Assembly: GCA_020091685.1 (NCBI GenBank)
Contig: CM034605.1
Location: forward strand, 29,946,281-30,010,280
Length of the DNA: 64,000 nucleotides
Reading direction: 5' to 3'
Source: Lutjanus erythropterus
Lineage: Eukaryota > Chordata > Actinopteri > Lutjaniformes > Lutjanidae
This document shows, piece by piece, positions 50,295-60,479 of this stretch. The stretch's first letter is position 1. The number at the start of each line of letters is the position of its first letter. Made by a program: the position numbers and the translations under genes. Under the pieces are notes generated by a model, which was given only the letters and a program-made list of their open reading frames with translations, did not search any database and was not told the origin of the DNA.

Positions 50295-50432
50295 ATGAGG
50301 CTAAACCTGTCCGAGGCCCAGCCCTTCGACTCCACACTTCTTTACCCGCACTTTGACGGCCCATTTGACCCAGCTTTAACTGCAGATTTATTACAGTCCG
50401 GCCCGCTTCAGCGCCGGGGCAGCGCAGTGTGA
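50295..50432 (+). CDS. Candidate 45-residue microprotein ORF, divergent from ppp2r5e
   Basis: The ORF starts M-R-L-N-L-S-E-A-Q-P-F-D and ends G-P-L-Q-R-R-G-S-A-V before TGA. It lies in a GC-rich block unlike the AT-rich surroundings. A TATA-like box and TCTCGCGAGA are 140 bp upstream and AATAAA is at 50526-50531, so a short unspliced transcript is possible. The frame stays open upstream to 50214 without another ATG. I do not recognise the peptide. It could instead be a divergent promoter-associated non-coding RNA, or a chance ORF in a CpG-rich sequence. Confidence 0.22.
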   Translation: MRLNLSEAQPFDSTLLYPHFDGPFDPALTADLLQSGPLQRRGSAV

Positions 50433-50756
50433 AGGGAGAATGGATTTCCATACAAGCTCCGAGATTAGAGAGGGATATGTTAACAGGAAGGCAGTTACAT
50501 AACTGTAATATATGGGTCTACTATGAATAAAGCTAATGCTAGAGCACGTCCAGGGGCGTGCATTCGGAGGTGGGGGGTGTTCCCTTCATCTGATCAGTGG
50601 TGGCTGTCCCCAGTTTTCAAAATTTTCTCTAATAAGATGTTTTGTACAGAGTATGAGAGGGACATTGTGGAGAGGAAAGTTGTTGTTGTTGTTGTTGTTT
50701 TTTTACATTTTGCATTCTGCAAATAAATTCTAAATATCAACAAGAAAGTGAGAAAG

Positions 50757-51150
50757 TTTCAGTTTTAGTGCCAGGCACAAGTCAGAGGAGGAAGTTTTGG
50801 GATTTCTTTTTCTTTCTCATTTTGCATTTCAAGAATAAAGTCAAAATGTGAGAATAAAGTCAAACTTTCAATACCAGTTTCAGAAGAAATATTTTGTGTT
50901 TGTTTTTTTCATCTCGAGAATAAAGTTAAAATGGTGTTTCAACTTTTTTTTTTTTTCAATATTTTGACTCTTCAAAACAAAAATTTTCCAATATTCCTCT
51001 TCTGATTTTTTTTTCTTATGCCTGGCACTAATATTAGTGACTTTGCTCAAAAACTCTTCCTCCTGTGATTTCTTTATTCTTTTTCTAATACTAAAAATTT
51101 GATTTCACTCTCAACATTTCAACTTTATTCTTGAAATGCAAAATAATAAA
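50757..51150. mobile_element. Foldback element with 'AATAAAGTCAAAAT' arms
   Basis: The left arm has TTAGTGCCAGGCACAAG and CATTTCAAGAATAAAGTCAA. The right arm carries the complements CTTATGCCTGGCACTAA and TTTATTCTTGAAATG, in inverted order. Both arms share 'GAGGAGGAAG' and its complement. The ~390-bp unit is non-coding and of a type dispersed in fish genomes; I cannot name the family. Confidence 0.65.
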
Positions 51151-52940
51151 TATTCTGATGTTTTTTTTTCTCCACGTCTGTCTCAAATACTCCTCTGTAT
51201 AGTTTTGTTCATAAATACATTTGTTTTCCAATATTGCAAAAGAAAATTAAATGAATCCTGAAAATGCTGTTATATACTATAACACTCACTATGTAGGCGA
51301 TATTGCCTCAGTGTTAGATAATTATCTATTATGCATTCAGAATATAATCACTGCTGCATTAACATGTAAGCAGCATTTTGATATAATAGCTGGCTGTGAT
51401 GGAGCCTGTTTTGTTTACAGCTGGGTGATTTCATTTTCCTTATAAGAGCGCCTCATATTTAATATCTTATAATCCTGTAGTTAGTAGTTAGTTATCCTTT
51501 TAACCTGTAGGGGCTGTAGTCTTTGAGGACCCTGAGGTGTGCAGGTTAAATTGTGGCCAACCCCTCCCACCATGGACACAAACTTCACTACATGAGACAT
51601 GTCCCTCCAGCAGGAGGCTTTGGTCCATCAGGACTGAAAGTTCACGCCATAACAACAGTCTCTTCACATCTGCAGATGACCTCATCAAAAAGGCCTGGAA
51701 CAACCTATCAATACACATCTACTGGGACTTCATCTTAAATACTCTTCATACTTCATACTGTCAACATGGCACAGCTCTTTCATTTAAATAACAAACATAT
51801 ATCTTCTTTTGTTTTTATATTTTTAATTTTATTGTCAGGTTTCTATTTATGTTTCCTGACTTGCAGTACTTGCTTTCATCTTTATGTGTAGATGCCAAGT
51901 AAATGTAGTGGAGCAGAAAGTACAATATTTCTCTCTGTAATCAAGTATCTCAGAAATGTTCTTAAGTAAACTGGTAAAATGACTAAAGCCATCATTTAAG
52001 TATTTGAAAATCCTAGTAAATATACAAAACTTGCTGTTTTGAAAAATTACAGACCCTCTTCTCAATTCTGGCATCACCAATAATTGATACACAATATAAA
52101 TATTTGGGGAAAAAAAATCACTATTTTTTCAAATATTTTTAATTGCCACTAATTTTAAATAATAATAATAAACTTAATTGATATAAATAAAATATTTTTA
52201 ATTCCATAAAAAAAAGACAGAGAACATAAAAACAGAAATATAGCGCCATAATTAATGTAAAATGTAAAATAAAACTCACATTTGAAAATAAGATAGGATA
52301 AGAGTAGAATACATAAAATGCATATCTACGTAGATAAAACCCACTTGATAATACCAGTAAAGTGAGATAAAAATTAGGATAAATATATAATGCATAAGAT
52401 GGAAAGTAAAACCTTTTGAGATAATAAAATTAAGGTTAAAGTATGTAGAGTATATAGAATGCACAAAACCAAGGGAAATCCAACATTTTAAAAGGGCTGC
52501 AGCAGTGCATAAGTGCAAAGCAAAATGTAGTTTTGATATAATTTTATCACTCAGTTTGGTCTCCTGCTCCCAAAGGATGAAAAAGCACAAGTCATGAGAT
52601 TTACCATTTATTATGGAAAACAAATGCACCATATAAACAGTATATTTAGAAAACTATGAAGGCAATTTGATTAAAAATTGAGAAACAAATATATATCTTT
52701 TAATTATCAGCAGGTGTAGTTCAAAATTTATTCTTATTTACTTTGCTGCTAATAAGTGCAGACTGTTTTTTGTGATCTCTCCAAAATCAGTGAAATCAGT
52801 CATAAAGGAAGGATTAAAAATACACTGAACTGCCTTTGAATACATGAAAACCTGGACTGGATTTAAAACCACAGTTTTAATATGTGTGGTCCTAAATTCT
52901 TTTGTCGCTGGTATGAGTGGTAAAATACTGGATATTTGCT
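51151..52940. other. Intergenic, nothing identified
   Basis: AT-rich sequence between the foldback element and the TTAA hairpin element. No exon, RNA gene or clear repeat seen. ORFs of 60-118 codons here are low-complexity Ile/Phe/Tyr-rich frames with no family resemblance. Confidence 0.6.
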
Positions 52941-53586
52941 TTAAAGGGATAGTTCATCCAAAAATGAAAATTGAGTCATTATCTACTCACCCTCATGCTG
53001 ATTGAAGGTCAGGTTTAGATTTTTTTAGTCCACGACACACTGCTGGAGTTTCACAGGAAAGCATTGTTACAGAATCTCCCAAGTAATGGAAGTGAATGGT
53101 GACCAGTTTTGAAACTTAGAAAAACAACAGAATAAAAACATAAAAAGCCTCCATACTGCTCGTCTGGTTTAATCCAGGTCTCCTAAAGCCCCGACATGCC
53201 AAGCTGACTTGAAAGTCGTCATTTCCACCATGTTTTTGGCCTTAACCTTCACTGTAGATCCTTCAGCTTAGAGACACGCTCACATGCACACCGTCTGGAC
53301 TGGGTGTGTGTGTGTGGTGTGACGGTGTGCAAACAGCATGTTGGGACTTTAGGAGACTTTGAATTACACCAGACGAGCAGTATGGAGGCATTTTGTGGGT
53401 TGTTGTTTTCCATTTGAAAACTGGTCACCATTCACTTCCATTATTTGGGAGATTCTGCGACAATATTTTCCCGTGAAACTCCAGCAGTGTTTTCTGGACT
53501 AAAAAACTAAATCTGACCTTCAATCAGCAGGAGGGTGAGTAGATAATTACTGAATTTGAATTTTTTTGGGTGAAGTATCCCTTTAA
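52941..53586. mobile_element. 646-bp TTAA-flanked palindromic (hairpin) element
   Basis: The left terminus is TTAAAGGGATAGTTCATCC and the right, on the minus strand, is TTAAAGGGATACTTCACCC. Almost the entire element folds on itself. 'CTGATTGAAGGTCAG', 'CTGCTGGAGTTTCAC', 'AATGGAAGTGAATGGTGACC' and 'GCCTCCATACTGCTCGTCTG' occur in the left half, with their reverse complements in mirrored order in the right half. Arms are about 250 bp and the centre (53195-53330) is the loop, including a short GT run. This is a classic fish MITE of the AAAGGGATAGTTCA type. It lies downstream of wdr89. Confidence 0.85.
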
Positions 53587-54942
53587 AAAATCATATTGGG
53601 TCATCATTTCTCAAATGAATCTCGTGTGAAGCTCCTCTGTTCATCTGGATGTAATAACCTAATGACTCAGCTCGTCTCCTCACCATTTTATTTCACTCAA
53701 TAAATAAAAACCCCACACAGAGATCAATGAGTCACCACGAAGAATCAGAGTCTTTTAATGTCTCTAATGTGAATGAGATTTTGATTCAATCACTGCAGGA
53801 TTTCTCTCCAGTCACGCACACTAACAAACACACTTGCACTGCCAATCATGTTATTCCACTCTTTGCCATTTGAGAGTGGGAGCTGCTCCCTCAGCGTGGT
53901 CCCGCTGTGCCGGGCGGCTCAGGTGACTTTCAGGTCATGATGCAGCAGCAGCTTCAAACTACAAATATTACGGCAATAAAATGACACAAACATGCCCATT
54001 TGGCAAACTGGTAAAAATCTTTTACTTAACAACAAAAAGGAACCTCAGTTATGACTCAGCGTAGAGTACGCAACAATAACAGTGTTTTGTTTTTTCAGTT
54101 TGATTTCAACAAAATCAATGCACTTCACTGTGTTGTACTAACAGGACTAAGACGCGTAAGACACCATCGATCCAGCTGCTGCTTCAGAATAACACTGCAA
54201 TCACACTTCACAAAGAGAAAACTCATCTTTTGCAAAACATTTATAAAGTGTTTTTTGTTGTTTTTAAAGATCTTCCTGGAGCTGCTCAGAGTAGTTCTTC
54301 TTTCTTTGTGCGCTGTATTAAAGGAAAAAAATCCAATCAACAGCTCACTCAGAAATCAAAGAGACTTTGTCAGACATCTTTGAGTATATAAATAAGTGTT
54401 GTCACTTAACCAGCACTGACATACTCAAAATCTCCTTAGAACTGAGACTGAGCTGGTTTACTGAATGGGAGATCCCATTTCCACCTTGTATTAACATTCA
54501 ATCTGTACGTGGATATTTTATCTGGATACAGAAGAATGTAGGTTAATAAAGATTATAATGTGCACAGGGACTGTAGACAGTGTATATAATATGCTAATGT
54601 ACTAAATATGGTGATAAATCAAGCCAAAAGAATAATTTCACCATTTCCTGACTCAGTGCATCAGTGTTTCTGGTGGCCCAAATCAGCACATCCACCTGAT
54701 CAAAGGTGAAGTTTGGCCACTAAGTCTGCAGGAGCAGCTGAAGATCTCACAGGAACAGGAAACTTGAATTTGTCCGCTGTTCAGGAGTTCAACAAAAGCA
54801 AGTATTAAGAGGACCGAGATGTCATGTGACCAAACATTTTCAGATTTTCTCTCCTGTGTACAGACTTTTCTTCACGTGTAGAAAAGTTTAAATATGAAAT
54901 GTTGGCAGGAGGCAGTCAGTGTTTTGATGTTTTTCGTCTTGG
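53587..54942 (-). other. wdr89: wdr89 3' flank / probable 3' UTR
   Basis: Sequence following the wdr89 stop codon in the minus direction. Candidate poly(A) signals on the minus strand are ATTAAA (53759-53754) and AATAAA (53692-53687), about 1.2 kb after the stop. No other gene seen. Plus-strand ORFs at 54051-54383 lack coding character. The UTR end is not determined by sequence alone. Confidence 0.4.
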
Positions 54943-56079
54943 CTACGCCGTCTTCTTCTCTCTCTGGTAGCCATGTTTTTTATGAGGCCTGGATTTGAGT
55001 CTCAAAGCTGATTCACTCTTCATCGACTCTCTTTTCCCTGCCGTGAGCTCCTCCCCTCCTGGTTTCCATAGTAACAGTTGAGCATCCTCCCCCCCGGTGA
55101 CCAGAGTCTCCCCGGCTGCGTCCCACAGGAAGCAGCGCACCGTGGAGGTGTGGCCATTCTCGAGGCTCCTCAGCAGGCGCAGCCCCCCACCATCACACTC
55201 CATCAGGTGGAGCTCCCCGCTGTTCCTCCCTCCGACCACCAGCAGCTTCTGGGCCTCCTCCAGCCACCCCCCCCCCACCAGGTAATCCACGCCACTCCCG
55301 TCAGCCAGCGGCGTCAGGCTGCGAGCGTCAGATGTGCTGAAGATGGTGAGAGGCTCATCTGTGTCCAGCTGACTCAGGTCCCACAGGTGGAGCCCCTCGT
55401 CGTGGCTGAGGCACAGCAGCTGGGTGTAGTCCGCCCCTGACCAGCAGACGGAGCCAGCTGACGAGTCGCTGTTACAGGTGGCGAGCAGCGCCTCCTCCTC
55501 CGCCCCCCGGCTCAGGTCAAACACATTCACCAGGCCGTCTGTGGAGCCTGACGCCAGACGGTCTTTATCTCGAGGGTGGAAACGCACCTGTGTGACATCA
55601 TCACTGTGCGACTCAGAGTACACCCCGAGCAGCGCGCCACCTGGTTTCCTGACGTCCCAGAACACCAGGAAGCTGTCCTCATCGTTCACCTGCTCCGTGC
55701 CGCCACAGAGGAGCGCGTCGCCACAGCTCAGGTCGAAGCTGCAGAAGCTGTGTGAGGGGTCACTTTTAAACACCTGGACTGCATCTGTCCCCGGGCGGCG
55801 CACGTCCCACCCCCGGACCGTCCCGTCAGCAGAGCCAGAGTAGAGGAGGTCAGAAGAGGTGTGGGAGAAAACGACCCCACAGAGCGGCCCACTGTGGCCC
55901 CAATACTCCCCCACCAGGCTCAGAGTGTCCTTGTTGTGAAGGTGGACGGTGAAGTTAGAGCAGGAGACGGCGAGCAGGCCGGCCGGCTGCAGGGCGACGT
56001 CCAGCAGGTAGGTGGGTTCCTCTGGGCGAGACCGCCGAGCGATGGACAGACCTTTGAGCTTCTCCTCCAAACCGTCCAT
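54943..56079 (-). CDS. wdr89: wdr89: WD-repeat protein 89, complete single-exon CDS
   Basis: The 378-residue protein is collinear with vertebrate WDR89. Diagnostic stretches are E-P-T-Y-L-L at 21-26, SGSADGTVRGWDVR (81-94), FLVFWDVRKPGG (137-148), SESHSDDVTQVRFHPRD (155-171), SGSTDGLVNVFDLS (177-190), LSHDEGLHLWDL (224-235), LDTDEP (238-243) and GGEDAQLLLWKPG (329-341). These are WD-repeat blades with GH and WD or FD dipeptides, predicted to form a beta-propeller protein-interaction platform. The C-terminus (349-378) is a Lys/Arg-rich tail. Length matches the human protein closely. The start has a good context (GAC ATG G). A strong acceptor (TTTTTTTTCTTCCAG, ending at 56113) 33 bases upstream shows a separate 5' UTR exon, as in mammals, where the CDS also occupies one exon. 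Molecular function is not established in detail. The CDS is GC-richer than its surroundings. Confidence 0.96.
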   Translation of the reverse strand: MDGLEEKLKGLSIARRSRPEEPTYLLDVALQPAGLLAVSCSNFTVHLHNKDTLSLVGEYWGHSGPLCGVVFSHTSSDLLYSGSADGTVRGWDVRRPGTDAVQVFKSDPSHSFCSFDLSCGDALLCGGTEQVNDEDSFLVFWDVRKPGGALLGVYSESHSDDVTQVRFHPRDKDRLASGSTDGLVNVFDLSRGAEEEALLATCNSDSSAGSVCWSGADYTQLLCLSHDEGLHLWDLSQLDTDEPLTIFSTSDARSLTPLADGSGVDYLVGGGWLEEAQKLLVVGGRNSGELHLMECDGGGLRLLRSLENGHTSTVRCFLWDAAGETLVTGGEDAQLLLWKPGGEELTAGKRESMKSESALRLKSRPHKKHGYQREKKTA

Positions 56080-56112
56080 GTCAGCTCAGCGAGACAGGAT
56101 TTACTCAATGGA

Positions 56113-57349
56113 CTGGAAGAAAAAAAAGTTGGGAATGTTCTTGTCACATTAAATCTCTACTGACATCAAGTTCAGTACTACTTTCCATTATCATTATCAT
56201 ATACGCTCAACAAAGTATAAACATCACACTTTTGTTTTTGCTCCCCTTTTTCTGTGCAGACAAAATGTTTATTTCTCCCTAATTCTACTGAATCACTTGT
56301 ATTGGTCACAATAAAGGGTCACTCTAAAATGTGATGTTTTATTTTGAAAAAAACCCCCAAAACAATCTATTATGCGCTGAACTATGGCTATTTCACACAG
56401 AGCTACAGATACCAAATTTTGAGAGTAATACACCTTTTATTTGCACAGAGGAAGTCTTGTGTCTTTTACTTCAACTCCTGAAGAATAGGAGCAAAAACAA
56501 AAGTATTATTATCATTTATATTTTTGTTGAGTGTACAATATTGTGTTTAATAATAGGGGCAATATTATGTCTTATTATTTTTCAATATCTCTGCCAATAT
56601 TTGCATATCATTACAAATTCTACTTTTTCTATTTTTGTTTATTTTTAGCTTACTTATCTGACATTTATTCATATCTTTCAGGCACTGTTTTTGTATTTAC
56701 ATCTATACTCATTTTATATTTATACCTTATATTTCTCTTTATATTTGTTTGTTTTTTCTGATACTGTAAATTTTAAGCAATCTCTGGCAGTAGAATTTCC
56801 TTCGGGATCAATAAAGTTCTAATTTTGCCTCCTATTCTATAGCAAGACTCTGATCAAATTCTGATCCTTAAACCTATTCTTGCTCCTTACCCATAGTCAT
56901 GCGCATATTAGCACAGAAAATCTTATGTTTAATAAATCATTATAAACCATTTTGCAATTCGGCATACAGTCAGTGCACCAATAAACGAACAATAAATACA
57001 TTTTTTATAGTTTATCTTCGTTATTCTCACCGTTTCTTTCACTGCAAGTTGTATTACAATTTGATAAGATAGTACAACATGTCGTTTGGTGGATACAACT
57101 TTTGCCGAATTAAGCAAAATAGCACACACATTTGTAAAGGTTATAATTTATATATAAAGTTACATTTATGTTTGTCATTAAACTAGAAAACAAAAACTAT
57201 ACACATTTTTACATGGAGTTTGGTTTTGGCTTCTGCATCTTTGAGAGATTCAAGCAGAAATCAGGTCACAGTCACCGTTTCTATCAGTCATTGTTTCTGT
57301 GGGTCATGTGTTGTTACCAATGTGTTATGTGTTGTTATTTTCAACTTAC
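56113..57349 (-). other. wdr89: wdr89 5'-UTR intron (inferred)
   Basis: Bounded by the acceptor CTTCCAG at 56113 and a strong donor CGTAG|GTAAGTTG (exon end 57350, intron start 57349), both on the minus strand. The interior is AT-rich with no exon seen. Pairing of these two sites is inference. Confidence 0.45.
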
Positions 57350-57434
57350 CTACGTGCTAGAATTTTCCACAAATTAAGAAAAACACCAGTTTACTTTGTT
57401 GGCTAACACTTCGACACGTCTGCCGCCATTTTGG
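57350..57434 (-). other. wdr89: Candidate wdr89 non-coding exon 1 with YY1-type start region
   Basis: The minus strand reads CCAAAATGGCGGCAG (YY1-like, + coordinates 57420-57434), then about 70 bases to the donor CGTAG|GTAAGTT. YY1 AAATGGCGGC boxes usually lie at or just after the start of housekeeping transcripts. The ATG inside the box would open only an 8-codon upstream ORF (M-A-A-D-V-S-K-C). The exact start is unknown. Confidence 0.45.
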
Positions 57435-58334
57435 AAAAAAAACAACAACAACACAGCAATAAACCAATACTATGAACGAATTAAACTTAACTGTCAATCA
57501 AAATTCTCTTCAAAACCACCGATAATGTCATCAAATTACTTTTGCTCAAAACACGCATGGAGGACACACTATGTGTCACAATATTGACAGCCGGACCGGA
57601 ACACTCCTTCAATAAATGGTTCCGCTTTCGCTGGGAAACAACCATTCAGACACTGATGTAGCTCGCTGTTTAACCAAACATTGTGCAATTTATTATTAAT
57701 TTTATTATTAGACAAATAATCAGCGATGCCCTTGGCTTTTGCAAGATATTACTTTGTTTTTATTTTATACATATTTTGCGTAAAATAAGAAATAACTGAA
57801 GAATTATCACAGACACAGACTTGGAAAAATATTGTTATATATTGTAATTGTATCTTGAAGGAAATTCAGTCTCAGATGTCTTAAAATGTTTGTATAGTAG
57901 GCGTAAATTCTAAAAGGGTTTAAATATCCAGTATATATAGTGCAAAAACATTTTTTTTTAATTATTATTTTAATTATTAGTTGTTTTACCTGATTTTTGT
58001 TGTCGTTGACAGCACGAACATCCTCTGAAACATCATTTGCACCATCATGGGAGATTCTTAACATTAACCAGATTAATTAAAATTCATAGCTCAATAAATT
58101 CATCAATAAATCAATACTTTTTACCCCATACCATTCTTTAACAAATTTCAAAAGGCTCTTCAAAATAAAAGAAACTGATGCCAAACTTTAAAGTGAAAAA
58201 GTGAAGTGTCGCCTGGTGCCTCAGAGAGGCTGAGGCAGGTAGAGGTAAGTAATAAATACAAAAAAAAAAAAAAAAATCTTTCAGAATATTTAATTATACT
58301 GGTGAGTTCAGGTGAGATGTGAGTCCTCTCTTGT

Positions 58335-58351
58335 CCAGCAGGGGGCAGCAG
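58335..58351 (+). promoter_or_regulatory. CTCF-like site
   Basis: CCAGCAGGGGGCAGCAG fits the vertebrate CTCF core CCASYAGRKGGCR well. It sits about 1 kb upstream of the wdr89 5' end, in a position where a boundary would be plausible. Occupancy cannot be judged from sequence. Confidence 0.45.
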
Positions 58352-58971
58352 CAGCTTTTAGTTTTCTGTTTGGATTGAAGTCTTCCATCTGACCCAGATC
58401 TGAAGTGGCACAGTTCAGTCACACACAGACAAACGAAATCAAACCTCAGGCTTTCATGACTCCTGGAGAGAAGAAGAGGAAGATCTTCCAGACTGGAGAG
58501 ATAAAACAAACACAGACACTGGAGCTTTTTTACTGTCTGAACCTGAGGAGACTTTTACTGTCATTTCAGGTGGAGAGGAGACACTAGTGTTTGAAAGATG
58601 TCTCATACAGAGGCGGCATCCTCCCTATTAAAAGTCAGTGTACCATCAAAATGATTTTGAAGCGGTTACTTTATGATTAAACATTTGAAAGCTTTTCATT
58701 TTTCAAGGACTCAAAATGAGCTTCTGGTTAATTTGATAACACCTGATTTCAGCTTTGAAGATCACTGTCATGACTGTCAGGGAGGATTATAAACTGACCA
58801 GTGAGTCAAGACATGAATGTTTTCAAAAAAGTTTTGTTTGCTGCAGTGATTAAGACACATCTATGTTTGCTGACATGGCAACTCTTATCTTGTTTTCTTG
58901 AGATAATAGCACTAGAAAACAAAATACTGGAGGCATGGCCTCTCCCGGCTTCTGTGCATTAAGGACTACAG

Positions 58972-59035
58972 CAGGGGTCTGCAACCTTTGTGATCGAAAG
59001 AGCCATTTAAGAAGAAAAAATCTGTTTGAAGTCAC
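58972..59035 (+). mobile_element. hAT terminus fragment (CAGGGGTCTGCAACC)
   Basis: CAGGGGTCTGCAACCTTTG followed by AAAGAGCCATTTAAGA resembles the left end of vertebrate hAT elements, which carry CAGGGGTC-GCAACC and an 'AGAGCCA' motif. Only the end is preserved, and no partner terminus was found. Confidence 0.5.
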
Positions 59036-60030
59036 AACAATTAAGTTCTCTCTTCTCCCTGAAGTCTTTTATGTATTGATTGATTGATTTAGCATTTTTG
59101 ACACTGTAAAAAATAGTTGTGATAGCTCAACATTTTGAGGGAGCAAATGTGAATTTAAATCTTTTTAAAGGTGTAACGTGCAACTTTTCCTTTTATAATC
59201 CCTCCAAATCATCATGTCCTCTGAAGTGTCCTCTGCCTGCATTTTCTTATCTTCTGATCATTTTTTGGTGTTCAGGACGTTTTACCATTTGACATCCTGG
59301 GAATGAGACTCAACAATCAACGTTCTTTCTGGTGCGTTTATGAACAGCTCGGAAAAATCTTATTGATTCTACTCTTAAGTGTTAAACAGGGATGTCCTGC
59401 TTACAAACGGACAGAAAGACGGAAAGACAAAGACACTGACGGAGATGAAAACAAAAGCAAAAACATGTTTACTTTGTCCTCAGTGACAGCAGGTGTCTTC
59501 AGACCAGCCCGTGTGATTTAGTCATTCCCAACAAAACACTGGCAGACGTTTACCCACAGTCCTGTGTGCTTTCACTTCTGTTCTCCTGACACGCCACCGG
59601 GCAGAAGAAGGAGGAGAAGAAGAAGAAAAAACAAAGAGAGACGTCTCTAATGTCGAGGCCAGCAGCTGCAGTCTGTCTCTGTGCTGCAGCTTTGGCAGAG
59701 CGAAGTGGAAAACCGGTCGTCCTGTGACACACCACATCACCACATCACCATCTGTAGACGGAGAGCAGCTCAGCGGCAGCAGAAAAAAACACACTGAGAG
59801 AGGGTCATTAAACCCCTCACAGGCTCATTCAAGCGTGATGAGCAGCACACGTGCTCTGTGGCACGTTAGAGGAGGCTACATAGGTTTCATTCAGGCCCAG
59901 ATAATACTGTCACTGTAAATAACATGTCCGAGGAGCTCTAGACAAAACAACACAAACACTTAATGAAAACAGGGTCTTAAACTTTGAAGTAACTTCTGGA
60001 ACCGTTTCTTTACTTTCATGCTGTCATGAC

Positions 60031-60057
60031 TTTTTTTTTTTTTTTTTTTTTTTTTTT
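60031..60057. repeat. Poly-T tract
   Basis: 27 consecutive T. It could be the reverse-strand tail of a retroposed sequence, but nothing recognisable adjoins it. Confidence 0.95.
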
Positions 60058-60479
60058 GACGTCTGAAAAGATTTTTCTGGTTGGTGCAGCTGCAGTTTGG
60101 TCACAGATGGTTTAGAGGTCAGTGAGTTCTCCCGACACTCCTTAAAGTTCCAGTGTGAAAGATTTACAGGGAGTTATTGGTCAGAAATGGAAGTATGTTT
60201 TCATTAGTGTGTAATCACCTGAAAATAAAAATTGTCTTTTCGGTACCTTAGAAAGAGCCTTTATATCAACCGGAGGTCTTTTTCCTCTTCCGCTGTCGTA
60301 TTTCTACAGAAGCCCAGAATGGACAAATCATTGTACGTGAATTTTGCAGCCACTGTAAGGTTCTCCTACACACTTGGAAGGGGAGGGTGCAACTTTACAA
60401 CCTAAATCCTGGTTCTTGTCCTTTAAACAAAACTCAGGCTAACCTTTCAGCTACAGTTGGTGCTGTAGCTGCACGAAGG

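Noticed and set aside
52276-52632. 118-codon Ile/Phe/Tyr-rich minus-strand ORF resembling membrane segments
   Set aside because: The hydrophobicity comes from AT-rich sequence. There is no motif and no sign of splice or regulatory context.
55078-55440. 120-codon plus-strand ORF, and others at 55478-56163
   Set aside because: They are antisense shadows of the wdr89 CDS, caused by its high GC content.
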